Shown piece by piece: positions 55,038-64,000 of a stretch of 64,000 nucleotides of DNA (the first letter of the stretch is position 1; the number at the start of each line of letters is the position of its first letter). The stretch is from Thinopyrum elongatum (lineage: Eukaryota; Streptophyta; Magnoliopsida; Poales; Poaceae). The notes beneath the pieces are model-generated. The model had not been told where the DNA came from and did not search any database. It saw only the letters and a list, made by a program, of their open reading frames with translations. The position numbers and the translations under genes are program-made. Location: contig CM022302.1 of the NCBI GenBank assembly GCA_011799875.1, positions 102,984,237 through 103,048,236 on the forward strand, read 5' to 3'.

Positions 55038-55249
55038 TAACTAATTACATACAACTTACATACTAGTTGTATCTTCCTGAGACGAGAATAAACAAAAAGG
55101 GCAGTGATTAGTAATTGAAAATCCAGATCGGCAGCCTCATTTGTACGGGTTTTAGAACAATGCGCCCTAGTTCTATCATTTTTTCTGCACGTTTCACACG
55201 GTTCACAAACCCGGGCGTCCTCTTCACTCCTTTTTAGATGCAAAATATT

Positions 55250-56800
55250 ATGATGTTTGCACGTAAGTTATCAGGTACGGAGTATTAATGTTGCCATGCT
55301 TTTCTCACTCAAGTTTTTGGGGTATGTTTCAATAGCTTTTCCCCTGTTTGTACTTAAATTATCAGGTATGGGCTTCGTATATTACCATGATATTTGCAGA
55401 TAAGTTATCGGGGGTGTATTTTTGAACAACCGCCCCCCGGTCAATGTTACCATGGTGTTTGTACGTAAGTAATCAGATCTGCGATGAGTAAATTATCACG
55501 TTATTTGGACAAAAGTTATCGTGTGTTCATAAAAAAAATTCACTTGGGCAAATTTACTATGGTGTTTTGTACCAAAGTTATCATGTTTGCGGTGTGTAAA
55601 TCATCATGCTAGGTACATAGAAGATACCGCGTGTACGTTTTCAACAATTTTTACACCCCCAAATCAGAAAAGTTACCATGATGTTCATACACAAGTTATC
55701 AGATCTGCATGAGTAAATTATCATACTATTTACACAAAGGTTATCAGGGATATGTTTTGAACAACTTTTTACCTGGGTCAAAAATTAGCATGGTGTTTGT
55801 ACGAATATTATCACGATTGTGGTGCGTAATATTACTGTGTTATTTACACACAATTTATCGGGGTATGTTTTAACATCTTTTTCTCCGAGTCAAAAGTTAA
55901 CACAGTGTTTGTACGTAAGTTATCATGCATGCGGTGCGTGAATTACCATTCTATTTACATAGAAATTAACGGAGATTATTTTCTCAATAAATTTTCACCT
56001 AGGCAAAATTACTGCAGTGTTTGTAAGTAAATTATCATGTCTGCGAGGCCTAAATTACCATGCTACTTACATAGAAATTACCGTGAGTATTCTCTATAAC
56101 TTTTCCAAATCCAAAGTTACCACGGTGTTTGGACGTACATTACCGTGTTATTTGCACAGAAGTTACCGGGGGTAATTATTCTCCTAGTTAAAATTACCGA
56201 GGTGTTTGGACCTAAGTTATAAGGTCAGTGAGGCGTATATTACCATACTATGTACAAATAAGTTAGCGAGGGTATATTTTCCAACAACTTTTTCCTAGGG
56301 CAAAAGTTATCATGGTGTTTGTATGTAAGTTATCGGTTATGAGCTGCTTATACTACCATGTTTTTTTTAAATAGCGGGGGTATGTTTGAACAATTTTTTT
56401 TCCGGGGTCGAAAAGTTATCATAGTCTTTGTAGGCAGTTTAACAAGTCTGCAGTGCTTAAAATACCATGCTATGTACACAAAATTTACCATTGTATGTTT
56501 ACAATAACTTTTTTTCCACCAAACAAAAAATTATTACGGTATTTTAGACGTAAGTTATCAAATCTATGGTGCGTATATTATCGTGATATTTACACGAAAT
56601 CCATCGAAGGTATGTTTTCAACATTTTTTACTCGCGACTCAAGATTACTGCGGTGCTTGTGTGTAAGTTATCTAGTCTGTGGTTCGTATATTATCAACTA
56701 TTTACAGACAAAATTACCGGGGTTATATTTTTCAACAAAATTTTTTAGGGTCAAATTTCTGCGGTGATGGTACCTAAGTTATCAGAATCAGTATAGGGAA
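55250..56800. repeat. Degenerate tandem array, unit about 110 bp, roughly 15 copies
   Basis: The anchor GTGTTTGTACGTAAGTTATCA recurs near 55252, 55344, 55453, 55560, 55680, 55792, 55903, 56013, 56122, 56198, 56310, 56422, 56537, 56651 and 56761. Most spacings are 107-120, with two short units (about 92 and 76). Each unit has a second half AAATTACCATGCTATTTACACA...TTATCGGGGGTATGTTTTCAACAA. Frames inside are chance. It is cut at its right by the LTR at 56841. No satellite family is named. Confidence 0.85.
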
Positions 56801-56840
56801 CATTTTCAAGGTGCAGTTTACTGTGAGTGAGAGATATACC

Positions 56841-58377
56841 TGATACATCTCCGTCGTATCTATAATTTTTTATTGTTCCATGCCAATATTCTGCAACTTT
56901 TACATACTTTTGGCAACTTTTTATACTATTTTCTTGGACTAACATATTGACCCAGTGCCAGTTCCTGTTTGTTGCATGTTTTTTTGTTTCGCAGAGAATC
57001 CATCTCAAACGGAGTCCAAACATGATAAAAACTTATATAATTTTTTTTGGAATATATGTGAATTTTGGGAATTGGAATCAATGCGAGACGATGCCCGAGG
57101 GGGCCACAAGGTAGGGGGGCATGCCCCAGGGGGTAGGGGGCGCCCTTGACCTTTGTGGTCACCCCGTAAGGCAGTTGGTGCCCTTCTTTCGCCGCAAGAA
57201 AGCTAATATCTGGATAAAAATCGTGTTAAAATTTCAGCCCAATCGGAGTTACGGATCTCCGGGAATTTAAGAAACGGTGAAATGCCAGAATCCGGGAACG
57301 CAGAAACAGAAGGAAATAGAGAGAGAGAGAGATCCAATCTCGGAGGGGCTCCCGCCCCTCCGCCGCCATGGAGGCCATGGACCAGAGGGGAAACCCTCCT
57401 CCCATCTAGGGGGAGGTCAAGGAAGAAGAAGAAGAAGGAGGGGGGCTCTCTCCCCCTCTCTCCCGGTGGCGCCGAAACACCGCCGAGGCAATCATCATGT
57501 GACGGTGATCTACTCCAACAACTCCGTCATCTTCACCAACACCTCCATCACCTTCCCCCATCTATATTCAGCGGTCCACTCTCCCGCAACCTGCAGTACC
57601 CTCTACTTGAACATGGTGCTTTATGCTTCATATTATTATCCAATGATGTGTTGCCATCCTATGATGTCTGAGTAGGTTTTTGTTGTCCAATCGGGTAATT
57701 GGTGAATTGCTATGATTGGTTTAATTTGCTTGTGGTTATGTTGTTGTCCTTTGGTGCCCATCATATGAGCGCGCGTGTGGATCACACCATGGGGTTAGTT
57801 GTATGTTGATAGGACTATGTATTGGAGGGCAAGGGTGATAGCAGCTTCAGCATAACATAGAAATTGATGCATACGGGATTGATGGGGGACCAATATATCT
57901 TAATGCTATGGTTGGGTTTTACCTTAATGAACGCTAGTAGTTGCGGATGCTTGCTAATAGTTCCAATCATAAGTGCATAGAATTCCAAGTAAGGGATGAC
58001 ATGCTAGCAGTGGCCTCTCCCACATAAAACTTTCTATCGGTCTAGTAACGTAGTCAATTGCTTAGGGACAATTCCGCAACTCCTACCACCACTTTTCCAC
58101 ACTCGTTAAACTAACGTAATTGTTTCTTTATCTAAACAGCCCCTAGATTTTATTTACGTGCTCTTTATTATCTTGCAAACCTATCCTATCACACCTACAA
58201 AGTACTTCTTGTTTCATACTTGTTCTAGGTAAAGCGAACGTTAAGCGTGCTTAGACTTGTATCGGTGGTCGATAGAACTTGAGGGAATATTTGTTCTACC
58301 TTTAGCTCCTCGTTGGGTTCGACACTCTTACTTATCAAAAGAGGCTACAACTGATCCCCTATACTTGTGGGTTATCA
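56841..58377 (+). repeat. 5' LTR of the second Athila-like element
   Basis: 1537 bp, from TGATACATCTCC to GTGGGTTATCA. It shares the first 45 bases closely with the minus-strand LTR end at 42881. It contains a GAAGAAGAAGAAGAAGG run near 57421 and two overlapping ORFs (57277-57675, 57282-57671) that are not credible genes. Confidence 0.85.
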
Positions 58378-58388
58378 AGACCTTTTTC

Positions 58389-58406
58389 TGGCGCCGTTGC
58401 CGGGGA
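58389..58406 (+). other. Primer-binding site complementary to tRNA-Asp
   Basis: TGGCGCCGTTGCCGGGGA, an exact complement of the 3' end of plant tRNA-Asp as I know it (ending CCCCGGCAACGGCGCCA). This PBS is the classical one for Athila-lineage Gypsy elements. It lies 11 bases after the LTR, the same gap as in the other Athila-like element. Confidence 0.92.
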
Positions 58407-58482
58407 GCAATAGCGTGGGGTGAATATTCTCGTGTGTGCTTGTTTGCTTTATCACTAAGTAGATTTTATTTGCTGTTCTGAG

Positions 58483-58552
58483 TTGTTCTCTATCTTTAGT
58501 TATGGGTATGAAATACGAAATACTAAAAAAATAGGTGTACTTGCTACTCATG
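58483..58552 (+). pseudogene. Start of the acidic ORF, cut by the solo LTR
   Basis: The frame reading SIFSYGYEIRNTKKIGVLATH runs up to the TSD TCATG and continues at 62688 with GDGEPPKT when the solo LTR is left out. The ATG at 58501 is in another phase and meets TAG after eight codons (seven-A run), so a one-base slip probably moved the natural start. Confidence 0.6.
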
Positions 58553-61500
58553 TGTGGCACCCCGGCTCAGAGGAAACCGGAACGCCCCGTATTCCAGTCC
58601 CAGGGACAAGTCCACTGGAATATGGCACTGTTGGCATAGAACAAATCAGCTCTTTATTGCTATAAATACGGTTACAAAGATACAAGGATTACATCGGCGC
58701 GGCGACACTACGCCTGCTCAAAATAGTTCTATGCTAACAGCGGATCGACCTGAGGGAGCGAAGCAACTCTCGGCAGCGGAACAACGTTGACGGTGATGGA
58801 CTCCACTCCGCAGGGACTCTGGCTAGAACGCGTATCCTAGCTCGCGCAATCAACATCTCCAACAAACAAGAAATCATGGCATGACCTGCAAACTGGCATG
58901 ATACGCCAGGTGAGTACTTTGAATGTACTCGCAAGCTCACAACAAACATCAGCATTAAGGCAAGACAACATCACAGCCATCAAGATTTAGTTAAGATTTA
59001 TGTTACCGAAGGAATGGTTGAAATGAGCAATAACAGGCTACTCTTCCTGCATTCTGGTGACCAACTCATGACCACTCCCAGAACATCCAACGATCATCCT
59101 CGAGATCGTTACCAAGACTTGCCCATGGCATACTGTCCAACTGTTACCAAACTCAGATGAGTTCTCCCATCATTACTGTCATTATAACGGTTGATCTCCT
59201 ATAGAGGTCTAGACGGGCTGTCCAATACCGTGGACACGGCTATTCGAATAGATTTAACACTCTGCAGAGGTTGTACACTTTACCCACACCACGGAACTAA
59301 TGGCCTCATGCTCCCATTCGGGTGGACCAACGACGTTCCGACGAAACCCGCCTGACCCGTGACTCTTCCATCGTACGACCGGCAATCATACTCCCTCTTG
59401 GAGTCAAGCCCTGGGTGGCCCCGTGTCCTCAAGACACCTGCCAGCGTCCTGGCCAAACAAACTGTCCCAAACGGGGACCTGGATCCAATAACTCAACTGG
59501 GCTCACAGGGTTATCGCCGCCTACCGGGCCAGGGTAGCGCGCGCGCATAACCCTCCCTCTTTGGAGGTACCGGTGGAAGAGCACGCGATCAGACCAAGTC
59601 AAGGCCGTCCCATACCGGCAAATGTGGCTGCACGAATAAGCCCGGACAGGTGACTCTCGATCAACCAACTAAGTTCACTTATTAACCAGGTTGTTTCATC
59701 AAGTTAACTTAGTTGGTCAAATTAGGCATCTTATCCCCGAACAATCTTTCTGTCACAGCTGATACTCCGATATCCAATAACCGGCATGCTTAGGCTACTG
59801 CTACTAGTTCATATCCACGAACTGACGGATGAAATCCAAAATAATCATAGACAGTGATCTCAACATCATAGCCTCAACGAGTGGGTAAACTACTAGTCAC
59901 TAACAATCCGATAATCAGCATAGTAGTCACCTATCCCAGAATTTACTCATGCATTGCATAATCCAGTCCATTATACAAATAAACATACTTTCTATTAACA
60001 TATTTAGTTTAACTATGGTATTGCAATGCAATAATGCAGATGAGGGTTGTGGCTTGCCTGAGGGTGAAGGGACCATCGGGATGAAGTGCGGAGAGTCCGC
60101 GGAAATGATTGCCGGAAACAGTTCTCTCTCGGAGGGGGCTGTTTACGGGCAAGGGCAAATGGTCATTTTCATAGTAGGACCACATAGTGAAAATGATACC
60201 AACACGACGGGCTCGACAAGACGAAGACGTGGGCGTTGGATTCACCTGAATCGGAGTTGTGAGTAAAAAGTTATGATAGTTTTTCTGCCAGGGACCCATC
60301 TGTAATAGAAATATTTACAGACTGGGCCAAAACAGAAAAACTGAAAGCGCATTAGAAGGGAATACGTTTTCTGGAAGTGAAAACGTATTTACATCCAAAG
60401 GAACACGAAAATACGCTTTCGATAAGTGAAGACGTAATCCAGTGGATTACGCCTCCACTTATCCAGCTGGACAGGTGCGGGGCCGGGCGCCTGGGTCTCT
60501 GCCAGGTGGGGTCACGCGGGGAGGGGCCCGCCTGACCCGGCTCCTTCTTCTTCCTCCCGCTCGCCCACGCAGAACAGAGGAAGGCAGCGCGCTCCGGCGA
60601 TCGTCCCGGGCGGCTCCGGCCACCGTTGCCGGTGTTTCGGGTACCGGTATGACCGCGAAGACGAGCCGCATCCATCCCGGCAAGACACGGTCTTCCAGGA
60701 GGGCGGGAGCGGGCGTGCTCATGGCCGCGGCGGATGGCAGCTCTGGTGAGCTTGGGCTCGAGGCTACGGGCCACCGGCGGCCGAGGGAAGGAACTGGGAG
60801 GATCTGCCGGAGCTCAGGGAGGCCAATGGTGGTAGAGGGAATAAGGGAGGGGGCCGGCACTCCGCGAATTTAGCAGAGGAGGGGCGGCGGCCATGGCGGC
60901 GTTGAAGGGCAAGGAGGACTCCTGGAGCTCGGGCAAGTGGCCGGGGAGGGGTAGAGGAGCTAGGGGAGGCTGGTGGTGAGCTCAGGAGGGCTCGGGGTGG
61001 CCTTAAATAGGCGGGCGACGGCGAGGTCCGGGCACGGCCGCGGTGATGCGTGCCCCGGCGCCTCGATGCCTCCAGAGCTCGTCTGGAGGAGAGGAGGGCA
61101 TTCCAGGGGGTTCGGGGAGGGGCTGAGAGCGATCAAGAGGAGTCGGGAAAGACCGAGGGGGCTCGCGGTGGTCGGAAACGACGACGGCCGAGAGGACGTG
61201 GCCCTGGTACGGCAGCCATAGGGCGATGGAGGGGACGGGAGAGAGGGAGAGGGGACCAGGGTGAGGGTGAGGCCAAGAGGAAGCTCCTGGACACGATTTA
61301 GGTGGCGAGGGCGCGAGGAAACGGCCGAGGCCGAGGGCCCCCGATGCACAGAGCACACGTACGGCACATCGACCGCGTGGTCACCATGTGCACTGGCACA
61401 CGCGGTGCACCCTGTTACCTAATTTGGTGTCTAGTAGAAAGTACTTGCTTCCCACGGCATTCTGGAAGTGAAAGTTCAACAGTTGAGTAACTGGTGTGAT

Positions 61501-62682
61501 GGCAGAGATCACTGCAAGTTTGCTGTTGCCAACTTGACCACACTACTGTGATCCACAGGAAAGGGATAAGAACTAAATGAGATGTCTGGGAGGTTTAGGG
61601 TAGGAAGAACTATGATACTGTGAAATTTTAGAAGAAATGGATCAAGATTTAATGGGGTTGCTTTGCAACTGCCCAAACTGGTCCAGAAACTGAATCTTGA
61701 TGTGCCACTCACATGGAGTATCAACTTGAGCTAAAATTTGGCAAGGCAGGGTTCTTTGGACATATGAGGATGTTGTATAAATTTCATACCAAATGGATAA
61801 ACCATAATGGTACTTGCTTCACAAGCATCCTCTCTGTCCAGAAACTTGGGATAATTTTTGAGGAAAATTGGGAAGATTAATTGAGCCCAAATTTGGTGGA
61901 TATGGATAATATGAGTAGGAGGATGTCCTGGTAAATTTTCAGCTTAAATGAAGCAATATAAAATATAATTGCTTCACAACTGAAAAATATGACCAGAATC
62001 TAAGATTTGATGCTGTGCTCACATAGATGATTGGATAGGGTTGAAACTGGGTGGAGAGTCATGATTTGGGCAAATGAAGGTGCATGCAAAATTTCAACTT
62101 ATTTGGATACTCCTAGCTAGTACTTCCTTCATTAAGCTTCCAGTTAACCAGAAACTTAGGAAATTAGCCAAGGGAGTTTTAATATCCAAATAAAGTTGAA
62201 TTTTGGCATGTGGCAATGATATGGATAGGAAAGAATGCCCAAAAAGTTTGAGAGCAAGAAAGCAAATATAAATGGTACTTGCTTTACAAACTGCCAGCTA
62301 GGGTAGAATAGGAAAAAGATTATTTGTGAATTATATTTGGACATGGAAAGGAATATTTTGACATATAAGGATAATATATGTCCCAAAGGATTTATGAGAA
62401 TTATTTGGGAATTTTGGGAATGATAGAAATATGAGTTGCTTCACAACTCAGAGCTGACAGGGTTATTCCTTTAATAGAAAAAGGAATATTCCCAAGAAAA
62501 GAATATTGGGATTGGTCCAAGATGGAAATGACAAGGTATTGGGATGATTTTTAGGTTGGCAAGCCACTTGGGAGAGGAATCAAGGGTGATCTCTCCAGGT
62601 TTCAGGATTACTAAGCCACAGAAAAGCAAATCCAGATCAAAATAAAAAGAAAAAAAAAATGGGCAAAATCCAGGGTGTCACA
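58553..62682 (-). mobile_element. 4.1-kb solo LTR of a LARD-like family
   Basis: Starts TGTGGCACCCCGG and ends CAGGGTGTCACA on the plus strand (near-perfect inverted termini), with the TSD TCATG at 58548-58552 and 62683-62687. It contains no internal region, PBS or PPT, so it is a solo LTR left by LTR-LTR recombination. On the minus strand it starts TGTGACACCC. Layout: moderately GC-rich 58553-60350, GC-rich 60440-61420 with GGGAGAGAGGGAGAGGGG tracts, then an AT-rich repeat array. It matches the architecture of 1-3644. Open frames at 60352-61367 overlap on both strands and are composition effects. Confidence 0.85.
61445..62480. repeat. Regular 155-157-bp degenerate tandem array in the solo LTR
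   Basis: The anchor TTGCTTCACAAC (variants TTGCTTTGCAAC, TTGCTTTACAAAC, TTCCTTCATTAAG) starts at 61658, 61814, 61969, 62124, 62279 and 62436. Intervals are 156, 155, 155, 155 and 157. Two weaker anchors lie at 61520 and 61445. After each anchor come CCAGAAACT..GG, then an AAATTTGG/GATATGGATA-like portion. Divergence between units is high, but the period is nearly exact. Confidence 0.8.
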
Positions 62683-62687
62683 TCATG

Positions 62688-63787
62688 GAGATGGGGAACC
62701 TCCTAAAACTCTCGATGCTCATTATGTGAAAAATATTGAACACTACTTTGATAATCCTGAGAAAACCCCATTCAACTTGATAATGGGAGACATGTTGGAT
62801 CAACGTGAATACTTTAGGGATTATCACTTGACACAAAAAGGGAAACTGTTATGGGATCAAATTGATATGTTGCATTGGTATGCTTGGAATTTATGCCAGA
62901 GATATGATTATACTTGTTGCTCTAGGATGAAGGCTCGACACCTTCCCTTTTCTTGTAGATTTAATGATAATGAAACCTTGGCTTCTTATGCTAATGGTAT
63001 ATATGATTACTATGATGTGGAACGAATAGAAGAATTTGTTGCTTTTAAGGGTGCTTATGAAATTGAATCCTTGTTTGAAAAGTATGAAGCTTTTGATGAT
63101 GATGTTTATAGGCCTGAAATTTTTTCTATACTTAAATATATCTATGAGAATTATGAATACAATGCCGATATTGATGCATTTATTGAGAAAGTCTCCGCTG
63201 TCCAAGAAGAGACTAATATTTTGCAGGAATCTATGGAAGAAGAAATTGATGACACTGTGAGCTCATTAGATGGAAAAGATGATGAGGAGAGCGAAGAACA
63301 ACAGGAGGAAGAGCGGATTAGCTACCCGTGCCCACCTTCTAATGAGAGTAACTCTTCAACTCATACATTGTTTAATCTCCCTTCGTGCTTACCAAAGGAT
63401 GAATGCTATGATGGTTGCTATGATCCCTTGGATTCGTTTGAAAGATCCCTTTTTGATGAAATTGATGCTTGCTATGCTTGTGGCCATGATGCCAATATGA
63501 ATGATGCTTATGGAGATGAACTTTCTATAGTTCCTTATGTTAAGAATGAAATTATTGCTATTGCACCCACGCATGATAGTCCTATTATCTTTTTGAATTC
63601 TCCCAACTACACTATACCGGAGAAGTTTGCGCTTATTAAGGATTATATTGATGGGTTGCGTTTTACTACTACACATGATGATTTTGATAAATATAATATG
63701 CATGTGCTTGCTGCTCCTACTTGCAATTATCATGAGAGAGGAACTACATCTCCGCCTCTCTATGTTTCCAATACGATAAAATTGTAA
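62688..63787 (+). CDS. Acidic ORF of unknown function, second Athila-like element
   Basis: About 366 codons to TAA at 63785-63787, with the true N-terminus at 58483-58552 across the solo LTR. The apparent start at 62675 lies in the inserted LTR end and is false. Features: PPKTLDAHYVKNIEHYFDNP, an aromatic-rich region (LHWYAWNLCQRYDYTCC), a very acidic middle (EEEIDDTVSSLDGKDDEESE) and the landmark CNYHERG near the C-terminus. No gag, protease or RT motif. It shares landmarks with the 40160-41023 ORF. It sits where gag is expected. A capsid-like or RNA-binding role is possible but unproven. Confidence 0.6.
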
Positions 63788-63802
63788 GAAACTGTTTATG
63801 CT

Positions 63803-63985
63803 ATGTATTGGTCTTTACTTGATGTGCATGAATTGTTCTTTTATGACATGTCGATGCATAGGAAGAGAGTTCGACTTCGTTGTTGCATGACATATATTAC
63901 TTTGTGCTCACTACTAAAATACAAATCATTGTTAATTAAAATTGGCTTTGATATACCTTGGGATCCGAGTGGATCCATTACTTGA
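63803..63985 (+). pseudogene. C-terminal continuation of the acidic ORF in another frame
   Basis: Includes VHELFFYDMSMHRKRVRLRC, which parallels the C-terminus LFAYKMPMHRKYVRLRC of the intact ORF at 40160-41023. Thus the stop at 63785 and a frame change have cut off the tail here, including the candidate membrane segment. It continues to the window edge. Confidence 0.5.
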
Positions 63986-64000
63986 GCACTATATGCCTAG

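Larger units (their letters stand above)
56841..64000 (+). mobile_element. Second Athila-like element, plus strand, running off the window
   Basis: 5' LTR 56841-58377, PBS 58389-58406, then an acidic ORF interrupted by a 4.1-kb solo LTR (58553-62682) and continuing to 63787, with more coding-like sequence to the window end. The LTR start TGATACATCTCCGTCG and the ORF tie it to the element at 35835-42881, but the LTR bodies differ, so it is a sister family. Whether pol follows cannot be seen. The presumed TSD on the left is ATACC (56836-56840). Confidence 0.85.

Noticed and set aside
55250..56800. CRISPR-like array
   Set aside because: Units are long, contiguous and degenerate, with no constant short repeat separated by unique spacers, and the context is a plant genome.
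54249..56840. CACTA or other DNA transposon containing the 110-bp array
   Set aside because: No CACTA-type termini, terminal inverted repeats or transposase remnants were found at the borders of the block.
57277..57675. Host gene with two overlapping 130-codon frames
   Set aside because: The region is inside an LTR bounded by TGATACATC and GTTATCA with a PBS 11 bases downstream. The two frames overlap in different phases, so at most one could code.
62675..62687. Translation start of the 370-codon ORF at 62675
   Set aside because: These bases belong to the end of the inserted solo LTR and its TSD. The natural frame joins the upstream part at 58552.

Overview
This window has the composition of intergenic DNA from a large cereal genome. 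The abundant Copia family closely resembles the Triticeae BARE-1/Angela/WIS group. It sits beside a Tat-lineage Gypsy element with an antisense gene and Athila-like non-autonomous elements with a tRNA-Asp-type primer site. This points to wheat or a close relative (Aegilops, rye, barley). I see no convincing host protein-coding gene. Almost every base belongs to nested LTR retrotransposons, and the nesting order can be read from target-site duplications (TSDs). Layout, left half: a long LTR of a LARD-like family (1-3644, cut by the window edge) lies in or next to the 5' leader of a short-LTR Copia element. The leader pieces are at 3645-4584, 23007-23071 and 32747-32750, and its 156-bp 5' LTR is at 32751-32906. 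A BARE/Angela-like Copia on the minus strand (4585-23001, TSD CGACC) split that leader. A second Copia type, 9.6 kb long with pol already ruined, is present twice: on the plus strand inside the Angela-like element (10621-20265, TSD GTCTG) and on the minus strand exactly in the primer-binding site of the short-LTR Copia (23072-32741, TSD CTGAT). The two copies share the same broken pol but have kept PBS, PPT and LTR ends like those of the Angela-like element, which suggests mobilisation in trans. Layout, right half: host-like DNA (32907-33564) is split by a 20.7-kb Tat-lineage Gypsy element (33565-54243, TSD CCTCT). It carries gag, protease, RT, RNase H, an extra RNase H and integrase on the plus strand, and on the minus strand a spliced antisense gene (about 52650-48775) with its own TATA box. 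Its gag is interrupted by a 7-kb Athila-like non-autonomous element (35835-42881, minus strand, TSD CTACG). Host-like DNA resumes at 54249 and holds a tRNA-like Pol III promoter relic and an array of about fifteen 110-bp degenerate repeats. A second Athila-like element starts at 56841 and runs off the window. Its first ORF is split by a 4.1-kb solo LTR (58553-62682, TSD TCATG) that contains a very regular 155-157-bp repeat array. How the parts act together: no element here is clearly autonomous. The Angela-like pol has at least four nonsense codons, two frameshifts and an altered RT active site, and the Tat pol has many stops and frameshifts. The cis signals (LTR promoters, PBS, PPT, TSDs) are well preserved, so the window records serial transposition driven by proteins made elsewhere. 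The most interesting items are the conserved antisense gene, the twice-inserted decayed Copia family, the shared acidic ORF of the Athila-like elements, the nucleosome-scale repeat array, and the TATA boxes set in the loops of inverted repeats.
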